From contig JANSLP010000025.1 in NCBI GenBank assembly GCA_029298735.1, positions 62,001 to 126,000 of the forward strand: DNA of 64,000 nt, written 5' to 3'. Below the pieces are notes generated by a model. That model was not told the DNA's origin, did no database searches, and was given only the letters and a program-made list of their open reading frames with translations. This DNA comes from Ophiostoma sp. CBS 140.51. Taxonomy: Eukaryota; Ascomycota; Sordariomycetes; Ophiostomatales; Ophiostomataceae. Position numbers and translations under genes: made by a program. Positions 35,901 to 46,648 of the stretch are shown here, one piece after another. Each line of letters opens with the position of its first letter. Within the stretch, counting starts at the first letter, position 1.

Positions 35901-38900
35901 CCAGGGTACATTGGACTTGTGGACTTCTTGCGCCACAAGTGACATGATTCAACGTAATACGATGAAGTATCATAGAGAATGGCGGTTTTGTAGCAGCTAT
36001 TCTGCGATTTTCATATTATTGATTTTCTTGTTCAAAACTGCATCATGAGAGCATGCCGTACACGCTTGCTTCGGCATTTTGAGACGAACTGGTAGCTTTT
36101 GGAAACTTTGCATGTATTGTCAAGGGGCTATTTGTTGTTAAAAATAGCAGAAGCAAGGGTACAAGACAAGACCTACGAGAAATAAGAATCAGGCTCGTAA
36201 GGGCGACAGGGCTGAGGGGCTAGGCAAACCTGAATAGCGAGGACATCGAGCAATCAAGATGACTTTTAGGACCTGTATGATCAGGAAAAGCATTTCTCAG
36301 GACGACTTATGTCTGGTATTTGTACACACTCTTTTGATTCCTTTTTGTATCACTTTACATCTTGCGGTTCCGCTCCCATTTGTTGGACTTCTGTGGGGAG
36401 TGGCTGAAAGAGAAACAAGAGACAAGAGGGAGCATAAACCTCAGGGTTTCTCCTAAAAATAAATCTAGAGCACGCTCGTCGAAGATACAAACATGCAGCC
36501 TGTGAAAGCGGCACACACGTTCACAAAAAGGTCGATCTTTCTTTGATTTTCCTTTTTCCGTAGTTCATAGTCCTGTTCGGAGACAGATTCAAATGTGAGA
36601 CATGCAGTAAAAACATGACAAACAAACTCTTGCATCTCAAATTCATTCGTTGAATAAAACCTACAGACTCCAAAAAAAAAATACGCCGAAAAGATAGCAA
36701 ATCATTCCAAACGAGACAATTGAGCTACAAGACCAGACGGCTGTAAACTGTGAGCGTGGGATGCATCCGAAGATCCGTGAAACGTCAAAAGGCTTCACCG
36801 ATCGACGATCCGTTTATCATTCAAGGTGAGAGCAGCAATATTTGAGTACAAACAGTTCACCTCAAATGTACAAGTAGATATTAGAATGAGTGTCACTCAT
36901 GAACTCAGCAATTTTTATGAGCACAATACTTAGTGACAAAAATTGAGATCAAAATGAGAATGAAATTCAATCCGGCCGTTATTTTTCTCTTGCATTGAAG
37001 ACCTCGGCTCTCTTCTTGACCGGGACATAAAGGATGCACACCATTAACTCACTGCTATGCACGCTTTTGGAACTTATAATCATGCCCTCGGCAATCCGAT
37101 ATGCCATAGTTCGGGAAGAATAGGATACCACTGAAATCTCATGAGAGTTTCTAGAAATTGTAGGACCTTTTCTTCAAACTCATGCTGCTTATTTTGTATC
37201 TCACTCACGATGATCATAGATATATTCGATCGGCACCCATTGATGAGTTCTTGCGATCGTGACGCGACTGCGTAAGTGCGTAAAAGTGGCCTGACAGGGC
37301 TGTGTGAAGGACAAAAGGAAAAAGAAAAAAGTAAGGAAAAAAGAAAAAAAGAAAAAAAGAAAAGAAGAAACAAGGGTCTGAACCCAACGCGACAGCCTCG
37401 AAAATGTAACCATGTATGTACATGTACTTGTATCTTTACTAAACTTGCCGAAATTCGCCAATGTTCACCAAAGAACTCGCGTATCCTGCTCGTTTAAACC
37501 GTCGCCACCCATTTCTTCGTTCTTATTTTCTTCTTCTTCTACACATACTACATCTGCCTTGTCAAGTGCTTCAGCAGCCCTCATGTTTCAACATCTCAAC
37601 AGAAGCAAGCTTCACATGCAATCACATATTGCAAACTAGTGGTGTAATGCAAGCAAAACTCCGTACTTCTCGCACGGCGGTATCCGAAGAAGGAAGGAAA
37701 GTAAAGCAAGGTTCTTATGATTGTTCTATCGATGCCTAATATCCCCTTACGTCTTGAGCTATTCCTGATATATACGCCGTGTGGATTGCTCGCTCAGTTA
37801 TGATTCGGACAAACGGCATTTTCACTGACCTCTTCTTGCCTCTCATGATAACATGGCATCGATGTATATCCCATGTACTCTTCATTTACAAAATATGTGC
37901 TTCGCAAATATAGGAGTTTACGTGATCTTGGTGCCCTCCACATTCCCGCGATGCTGGTCTGAAACGACCGGTGGGGCTGGCAGCCCAACCGTTGACATGT
38001 GAGAATTTTGATTCATCAGATTTCGTATTCTAGACCGGTATTAGGCGCCAGTTTCTCCGTTAAGGGCTCTAACAATCTATTGCCTCGTTCTTTTATTCGT
38101 TGTATCTTACGGTCGTATTTTTAGTGGTGGGTTATGTACGACAGAAGCCTTAATATTAGAGTAGCTGAAGAGAAGCATGATAATATTTACCTTTTCATTG
38201 AATACTAGATTTAGCTGTGATATGCTTGATGTTGATACTTCAACGGTATTTTCGTAAGCCCCCAAAATATCAATTTATTATTATAATTAAATCTCATTCT
38301 TTTGTTTGTTTGTTTTTTATATTTAATTATTCTTACGAACAAACCGAGCTAACCTTTTAATAGTTGGATGAGGTATGAGAGAACAAAAACAAATTCAAAT
38401 TAAATAAATTCGTTCTATTCTTGATCATCTACAAACCGGTGTTGGTTCCTTATTCTAGTGAACGATAAACGCGCAAAAAGCAACAAGAAAAACAAATAAA
38501 AACACAGATGCGTGAACTGGAAAAAACGAGTGCATGAAAAAAAAATGCTGATCTCATCACCTTGCATTTTCTTATCTCCAAAACGCATCGTAAATCCTCA
38601 CTCGTCTGCATCTCCCTTGCATCTGAGTTTTCTCATCTGCTTCCCTTCGTATCTGTTCACATCCATTCATACGTCCCGGCCGAGATGGGATCGCCGTTGG
38701 ATACTGGCACAACCGCTGCCGTGCGCCTGGGACTTGGGACCGGGACGTGGGGGAAAGAACAAAGGGGAAAGATTGGCACCTGTTTGGGGGCTGAAAAGAA
38801 CACAAAAAGCACAAGCACAGATGCTTGTCTTAGAAATGCCCCCACCATGAACGACTCCAACAGCTCCCAATCATTACAATCGTGTTTTTTTACCTTTGTT

Positions 38901-39537
38901 GTGAGTCGCTTTCTTTTTCTTTTTCTTTTTCTCTCCTATTCCATGCGCATGGGTCATCCCAGTTCCCAGCACCCATCGCCCAGGGTGAGGGGCCACTAAC
39001 AGCCACCGGACCAACTTCCGGAGCGAGACATGGGCAAACGGAAAACGAGGCGAAACATGACACTTTGCTTCTTATTGTCATTTTATGGAATTTCTTTCTG
39101 ATTTTTGCTTTTCATTTTTCTTGTTGCTTTTTTTTCTCTTTTTTTAACAGATGCTCTTTTGCTTTTTTCCATGTTCGCCTCTCACCGTATTGTTGGGAAA
39201 ATACCATGTCGCCTCGAGTTTAACGAACGTAACCCATCGCCGGGTCATTTTGATGGGACACCCTGCATTGTCGTTCCCAGCCAATAGGTTCGCATCCGGG
39301 CCACAAGAATACACATCCCAAAACGGGCGGCCTCATACGCGTACAGGCAGAAAAAGGAACAAAAAGACAAAAAAATCAAGCAGAAGCACACAGCGCCATC
39401 CAATCTCGGATGTGCCGCGTTCCGGGGGTGTGTGTCGGTGCTTTTCTGGGACTGACTTTACGTCACCTCAAACCCAAGGGTGCCGACAAGGAGTGACGAC
39501 CGTCGAGGTCAACATGCGTTGGGAACCAGGAAACAGA
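29957..39537. other. Gene-poor region between the Cys-rich frames and vip1
   Basis: About 9.6 kb with no supportable gene. Frames up to roughly 200 codons occur (for example minus 29957-30562 and plus 34400-35017), but they are Phe/Ser/Leu-rich readings of T-rich DNA or Lys/Arg/Glu-rich readings of purine-rich DNA. Small features are an ATGGTA-type triplicate at 35122-35141, C-runs near 35310-35321, GA/AG runs near 35425 and A-rich tracts near 35570-35590 and 37325-37365. The segment 36.7-38.5 kb is the most AT-rich. The 3' UTR of vip1 should lie just below 39538. Confidence 0.5.
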
Positions 39538-42500
39538 TTAGGCCTTGGTGTCCTTGGGCGTTGCTTCTGCCGCTGCTACCACCGCCGCCGCCTTCTCTGC
39601 TGCTTTATCGACCTGCTTCATCTCAAGACCGTCTTTGCTGTCCTGGGCATCACCATCGCCAGCCTGTTTTTCTTGAAAAGTGAAGGCGTCGGACAGGTTG
39701 ACGGCTAAGAACGACTTGGGCAGTTTGACTCTGGAAAAGAGGTTAGTAATTAGACATAGTAGTACGCGGCTACTCAGTGCAACAACGGGTGTTGGGGGTG
39801 TGAATTACTGATGGAACCGCCCGCGCAGGGTCTCAATGACCGTCTTCCAGTCGTTGTGAGACGTCAAGCTGCGACGCGGGGCACAGCTGATGGTGTGCCG
39901 GCTGTCGAGCTGCACGTCGAGAGGATCGTAGACGTGGCAACCCGGGCTGATGGTGATACGGATGCTGTACTGGTACGTGGACGTTTCAACGGCACTGTCG
40001 CTGTCGTGGGCGTCACCACCATGGCCGCTGTTGTTCCCATCGGAAGCACCTTCAGCAGAGGAGGCGGTCTTGGGCCGGCTCGTTTCCGATTCGTAGAGTT
40101 CGAAGCAAATCTGCGACAGGTAGTCCAGCTCGGGGATACTGGCACGGGTAATCTTGGTCTCGATGCCGCCCTCCAGGATGGTGTTGAGAAGGGTGTAGAT
40201 GTGCGACTCCTTGGTGAAGTAAAAGAACGACTTGACCTCGTCCGAGGCCTGCATCTCCTCGAGGTCCTGCACAATCTCCTTGAGCAACGGCAGCGAGGTC
40301 AGGAGACCAATCTCGAGCTTCTCGCTGTCGGAGATACCGTACTCCTGCGGGCAGATGAAATCAAACAACACCTTAGCCAGCTGGTACAGCTCGCGCAGAG
40401 GCTCGAAGCGGGCATCGGTCTTGGCCTTGGTCGGACTGTTCGTGCCCTTGTACAGGTGGAAGTACTGCTCGGCCGGTGGCGGCTCGGCAGCATGGCGGAG
40501 ACCGGCCATCCATGAGCGACGACGGAAGATGCGCTTGACACTGGCCTTGTGTTGGCTGCTGCTGTTGGCCGAGTTGTTGCCACTTCCGTTGCTACCGTCC
40601 GACTTGCCGTCCTTGCCAACAACCTGGTCCTTGTCGGTGCCCGTGGTCCGGCTGGTACCGCTGCTAGCAGTTGATGGTCGGCCCTCGTCGTGTGAGTTGC
40701 GGTCGTCGATGCTGGGCCCAGTCTTGGACGGATTGGACGGGTTGGACGTCGGGCCGCCATTGCCGTTTGAACCATTGTTGTTGCCAGGGGCACCGGTACC
40801 GACCCAGTCCTCCTCCTCGAGCATGTGCTTCGGAGGCGTAAAGACCCACTCGAGGAACGCGCGGTTGTGGAGGGCGTCAAACTTCATGGTGTCGTATAGC
40901 TCAGAGATCTTGCTAGGGTCAACCTTCTCGAGGTCACAGAACTCGGCAAACAATTTGTCCCAGCGCTCGCGGAACAGTTCAGCGTCCTCACCACAACACC
41001 AGCGTGCCTGGATACCGTTGACGGCGTTGGCCTGCGCGATTGAGCTGTTCAGCGAGAAGGAGCTGGCACGACCACCATCGGCGCCGTTGGCAGTTCCGCT
41101 AGAGGCACCTGCAGCATTGTTGGCATCGAGGTTCACCGTGGTCGAGCTCGAAGCTGCTGTGCTAATGGTACCGTTGGGTCCCGACTTATCAAAGCTGGGC
41201 GACGACGACAGGTTGCCAGCGGTGCTCTGACCGCTGTTGCTCAGGCGTCCGGAACTTCCGCCCGTGCTTTCGGACGAGCCCTTGAGTTTGGCGTAATTGT
41301 AGTTCATGACACGCCGGTGGAAGTTCATGAGTTGCACGACACGAGTCTGCACTTCCGACGGCTCGGGCATGTTGTCGGGCCAGGCAAACTGGGGCGGACG
41401 CTCATTGTCCTTGCGTAGGAGACCCTTGAGCTTCTTCTTGACCTTGTCCATCTCGTCTTTGGCGGCGTTCGAGTCGTCCAAGAGATCTTTACGGATAGTG
41501 ATGAAATCTTCCGGCAAGTTCTTTTCGCCCAAAAAGGCTGATGCCCAGATCTGGGCGCTGGTCGTGACACGACGCTCGGAGCTGCTAAAGACATGCACCT
41601 CCTCAAGAATGTCGCGGTTCAGCAGCTGGTAGTCATTGCGCATGTTGTCACCAAGCTCTTGTGCCTGGTAGCGAGCCGAGTGGGTGGGCTCACCACCCCA
41701 CTTGACAATCAGTTGCAGTTTGTCGAGCACAAAATTGTTCTCGGCAGCCGTAAACTTGGACATGGTAACGCCGGACAGGGAGTCATGGCGGCGCGGCGGC
41801 ATGCGAGGTGTCAGGTTGTCGTCGGCTGCAGCATCTTTGTCGGCCATGTCGCCAAACGGACCTGTTGGCAGGGTCGAGTTGCCGGTCGGTGTGACATCCT
41901 TAGCAACGCTCTGCTCCTCGACGGGAGGGAAGGCGGTCTCCTCCACAGGCGACTTCTTCTTGCGAAACATGGGCTTGATCTGCACCTTGGTACCCGGCCA
42001 CGAACCCTTGCGGACAAGCACGTTACGGAGTGCAAGGAGCTTGCCGCGATCCTCAATTCCCGCACGAATAGCGACATCGACAGCATTGGCCACGCTGGCA
42101 AGGGCTGCCTCACCAATAAGCAAGACCTCTTCCTGGTGACCACGGAGAAGCTCAATGAAGGGCTCGGTGTGGAAGGTGAACTTGTACTTTTGCTTGGGTG
42201 TGCGGTCAGCATGACGGATAACTGAAACAACACCCTTGAGCTTCCAAGAGTGTGCCGGAGGCGGCGGCGGGGGCTTCTCAGGCTCATCGTCCTCCATAAT
42301 GAGCGGGTTCTCGGCGTAGTTGGGTGTATGCGGCAGGGAAGAGGCCGCAGTCGACGGCATGCTACCAACACTCAGGCCAAGACCGGTCTCGGCACCCGGC
42401 TTGTCAAGCGAGGTAGCCACAGCAGCGGCTGCAGCCTGGCTCTCGAGCTGTGGAGACGAGGCACTGACAGCAATGGGCTGCCGTGGGCTGGTCGGTCCTG

Positions 42501-44340
42501 TGGCACTACCGTCCTGGGGCTGCGCCTGGGGGTCCTGTTTGTCGGTAGAAGACTTGGATCCCTGGTTGGATTGAGCAGCCTCCTTGTCTTTGACGAGGTT
42601 TTGCTGCAATGCCTTTTGGGCGGCCGTCAGCGTCTCGGTGCCGTCAGCTTGTGCGCCAATGGGTGGTGTGGATGTACCACCGCCTGTGCTCGGTGACGAT
42701 GCATTGTTGTTAGATGCAGTGCCAGTAGCGGCGGCGGCAGCATTGGCCGCAGCAGCTGCAGCCACGGCAGCTGCAGCCGCAGTCTTGCGCAGCTTCTCCT
42801 TGACGAACATCTCCTTCAAGATACTAGCGGCCTGGTCGTAGTACTCGTCATTGTCCTTGACAAAACTCCAGCCATTGACATCGATAACATAGCTCTTGCC
42901 ATTGGCCCGCAGAAGATCGAACCCGCAGACACATTGGCCGAAAGTGAGCGAGATCTTGCTCGCCATCTCCTTCTCCTCGTTGTTGAGCGTTGTTACGTAG
43001 CGCACCTCTTTGCCGTGGGTGTTGCGGCGCACAATACCGTCGACAACGGGCGACTTGCGAGTCTCGGCATGGCAGTAGGTGGGACCGACGGTGTATGCCT
43101 TGACGTCCTCGGCGTTCTCAACGCGCTGAAATTTTTCGTAAATGTAGCTCTCGGTGGGGTTGGTGATGGCGCGGGGGATGTTGAGATTCTCAAAGTACTC
43201 GGAGCTCTTGTTGCCGATCTTGCGGAAGAGCTTGCGGGCACCGCCGCCGGCCGATGAGGGGAAGTAGATGATGATGTTGTGGTCCTCGCCGCTGGTAGGC
43301 TTTTCGACAAAGGGTTTGCGAATGAGCTTGCCGTCGACACTAAGCACATCGTCGTTGTCGAGCAGGACGACCTTCTGCGGTGGCGGGTTCTTGGCCGGGT
43401 CGGTGGCGTCAAGAGTTACGCCGCCGACCTCGCGGATGTGGCGAACAATGTCCGGTGTAAGAATGCTGGGGCCTCCGTCGCGGGTGACCTCGATACGCTG
43501 GGGTGTAGGAACGCCAATCTTGTCAAGGAGGTGCAGACAGGCACGGCGGTCCCAGAGAACCTTTTGCAGGGGCACATCGTTGACACAGAACGGCTTGCGA
43601 GCCTTGACGTAGGCAATGGCCTTGTCCAGAGGGAAACCGTCGGAGTAGAACGAGATAAGGTAGTCACACATGGGCCAGTTCTCGACCTCTTCGTCTAGAA
43701 TAACCTTGTCACCAAAAACGACAACGTCAAACTCGTTCTTTGCGATAAGGCGGTTCAAAATGTTGCGGCTGGGCTTGCTGCGGGCCTTGGCGTCGAGGGC
43801 GCAGACACCAATGACACCGAGCGGGGCCTTGCGGGCCTCCTCCTTCTCCTTCTTGTGGTGGGCATGGTTGCGTTCGCTACTCGGGCTCTGGCTGCTGGGA
43901 GCGGTGCTACCACTGAAGCGGCGCTTGACTCGGCTCCGGGAACGGGTGGGCTGTGTAGCGGACCGCGGAGGAGGGCCGCCGCTGCCGTTGGACTGTGTGA
44001 CGAGAGGCGAGACGACCCGCCGTGAAGCAATTGAGCCGTCAGAGGACGCAGATCCTGGAGCACCTCCTGCAGCAGCTGGTGTCGGGCCGGTCGAGGCAAC
44101 TGCCGGGGCCGAGAGTGGTGCGTGGACGGCACCCGGGTCTACTTGCAGAGGCGGGATCGAAGAGAGGGGGACGGGTGTGGCCTCCGAGTCGGTCAAAGAG
44201 TCGTCTTCATGCTCCTTGCTAGGATTTGTTGCTGTTGTTAAAGAGGCATTGACGTCGCTGGAGGAAGTCGGGTCCGGTGCAGGGCCGGAGGCTGTTGCAG
44301 GGTCCGCCGGTGGATCGGTGGGCGGGTTAGGGGACGACAT
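39538..44340 (-). CDS. vip1: Inositol hexakisphosphate/diphosphoinositol-pentakisphosphate kinase, Vip1/Asp1 (PPIP5K)
   Basis: This is a dual-domain inositol pyrophosphate enzyme. Exon 1 (44340-39809) and exon 2 (39730-39538) are joined across a 78-nt intron (39808-39731, GTAATT..TTCCAG, ACTAAC branch site), giving 1574 aa. The first in-frame ATG is at 44340 (MSSPNPPTDPP). After a disordered Ser/Thr/Ala-rich N-terminus, the ATP-grasp kinase begins near residue 170 (GVIGVCALDAKARSKPSRNI), with metal/nucleotide motif VIDVNGWSFVKDN near 486. A low-complexity Ala/Ser/Gln linker follows, then the histidine-phosphatase-like domain from about 700 (VIRHADRTPKQKYKF). In the known family the kinase domain makes 1-phosphate pyrophosphates and the second domain can remove them, influencing microtubules, polarised growth and phosphate signalling. 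The C-terminal exon restores the conserved VKLPKSFLAVNL and adds an Ala/Lys tail. Low-complexity linkers make it longer than yeast Vip1 (about 1150 aa). Confidence 0.95.
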
Positions 44341-46648
44341 ACTGTCCCTCGTTTGTCGTGAGTCGCGAGCAAGGGTCGTCGTTGGAGGTTCTTCGCATGC
44401 GTTGGTGGGTGAGATGTTGTCTTGGATGAGGAACAAAGAAGTTGGGGGAGAAGATGCAGAAATTGTAAAGAGATCAGAGACAATGGTGACGCTATCTGTC
44501 CCTAGTAGGCGGGCAGGGGCGTAGTCGGAGGAAGGGGGGAAAGAGCGGTCGGCACAATGGTCAGGGATTTCTCGTTTCCCTATTGGGAAGCAATGATGTC
44601 GGCGGAAGGTACGACGTACAAGTCGGGGTGGTGAAGAGTTAAAGAGGAAGGATCACAGGATCTCGACAACTGCCCTCGTTTTCTTGCCAATCTGGGAAGG
44701 AGCGTCACAAGCAGAAACGGGCAAGAGCAAAGGAGCTGGGGAAAGACAGTAACTTGTGAAAGGGAAGAGAACAAAGAGAGCCGAGGGGCAGCAGGAGAGG
44801 CCAGGGCGAGAACGAAAGTGAAAGAAACGACCCGGGGCAAAGCTAGAGCACTCGGCGGCGAAAAAAAGAATGGAGCTTTTTTTTTCGGTAAGGCGAAGCT
44901 AGGCCATGGAGTTGGGACTAAATAAAGGGTGACAGTCGGAGATCTTGAGAACGTGCGCGTCTAGAACGTCGGGGATGATAGGGCCAGGCGAGGGCTGAGT
45001 ATTCATGCAAGATATTATCTGAGCTTAAAAACAGAAATTATAAAGACAAAAGTAAAGAGAGAGAGAACAGCCAGACGCCAACACACCGTCTTTCGGCGCC
45101 GGCAGCCGGAGCAGGGCAGCTCGAAGAGACAGGGGCAAGGCCAAGGGAGCCAAAAGGAGGTGAAGGCAAGAGAGAGTAAAAGAAATGGTATTATTGGCCC
45201 ACAGAGGGGGCGTGTGTTGTACTGTGTCGTGTGCGCTTTGCATGAGGCTGCAGGTCTGCAGTATATTGGACAGCAAAGAGTGCAGCTCAGAGTGCAGTTT
45301 TTCGGAGGAGGCGATATAGATGGCAAGAGAAGCCCAGAGAAGGCAAGAGCGTAAGAAGACAACGCGGCGGGCAGGTGCAATGGGACGAATTGGCGGCGGG
45401 CGTGGACCGGAGCGGGACAGGCAAGTGCGGGCGTGTCAGTGCATTCGGGGCAAGATGGGGTCAAGATGGCAGGAGCGAACGTGTCAATGCATGCACCGGT
45501 CTATGATTCACTGAAGGCAGCCCGATAAGGCGAGTAAAGACATGAAAAATAAAGTCGATGGCATAAACAAGAATCTAGACGTGCATTGGTCGCATTCAGG
45601 TGTAATTGAACTGGAATCGCACAGAACACAACGGCTGGGTTGTCACGATAATGGCTTGGACCTGTTGTGGAATTGCCATGCAGCATGACGTTTTTTGGTT
45701 CAGAATTGGATCAATTTTTGGTTCAGGTCCTCTGCGCTGCTTTAAGAGAAGACAAGAGCGCTCTAGTGGCGCTAATGCTGCGAACGCAAGAGCCGGCGTT
45801 ATCCTTCAGCAGGCGGACCGCTACCGGCGAGCGAATGGGAAGCGCAGAGTTGAGGCACGGGGTGCTGGCCAGTAATAACAGTGAGTGACGGCAGGAGCGT
45901 TTGGTGGAGGGGTCACTGACAAACAAAGGGACAGAGGGGACTGAGTGAGAAACAGTGGGGTATTACTTACAGTGACCGTTAGGGCATCCAGGGCCTTCCA
46001 GGGGCTCTTAGTGATTTTCAGGGCTCTTCAGCGATGTCATGAGCGTCATCAAGTTCAAGATATGTAAACAAACCGAATGAGCTTCAAAACAAATATAGTC
46101 GGAGCCTCATACCCATGACGTGCATACACCAAGCGATTTCCCCACGAACAGGAACAAAACCGCCTGCGCGGGTCGCAAGGGGGTCCTTTTCTGTGGCCGA
46201 TCGATCGCCTTGTCTTTTTCTGTCACCGAGACCTTTCTGCAGGCGCTGGGCGGGTGATGGAGTGACGGGGGAGGGCACGGGGCTTGTTTGAGGCGGTCAT
46301 AGGGGGGAGCGGGCACTGAAGACACGCCCTCCCAGAAGTAGTAAAAGCACACGTGCTCACCTTCCAGTTTGAGTAACGTTGTAAAGGGCAATAAAAAGAA
46401 CCATGATCAGTCTATGGTGCTTTATATGATGCTTCATATGGATAATGGAATTCGTGCTGGTTTTTTATGGTATTTTTCTTGAGACTTGTCTGATTGATTA
46501 GAATTTTTGAAATAAAAATGCATTACAAATAAAATGCTATTCACAATATATAACCCAAGTTGTTCGCCAATGTATACAAGAAAATGCAGCAAAAATAAAC
46601 GAAGTAAAAGACAATATTCCAGATCAACACCACAACTACATCGTCACT
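44341..46648. other. vip1 upstream region and utp21 downstream region
   Basis: This 2.3-kb gap lies between the vip1 start and the utp21 stop, both on the minus strand. It has purine-rich tracts on the plus strand near 44.5-45.1 kb (CT-rich on the vip1 sense strand, as in its probable leader). A 149-codon minus frame (45464-45015) is Pro/Cys/Leu-rich without domain features, and I treat it as leader or promoter sequence. No other gene was seen. Confidence 0.5.

Noticed and set aside
5170..39537. Transposon or RIP-mutated repeat as cause of the desert
   Set aside because: No terminal repeats, reverse transcriptase or transposase motifs were seen and base composition is not extreme. A repeat-library search would be decisive; a hit covering several kb would reverse this.
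44341..44436. N-terminal extension of Vip1 by 32 codons
   Set aside because: The extended frame begins with TTG, not ATG; the first ATG is at 44340.
39811..44524. Several long plus-strand frames (up to 332 codons) across vip1
   Set aside because: They are antisense shadows of the vip1 exon, with no domain of their own.
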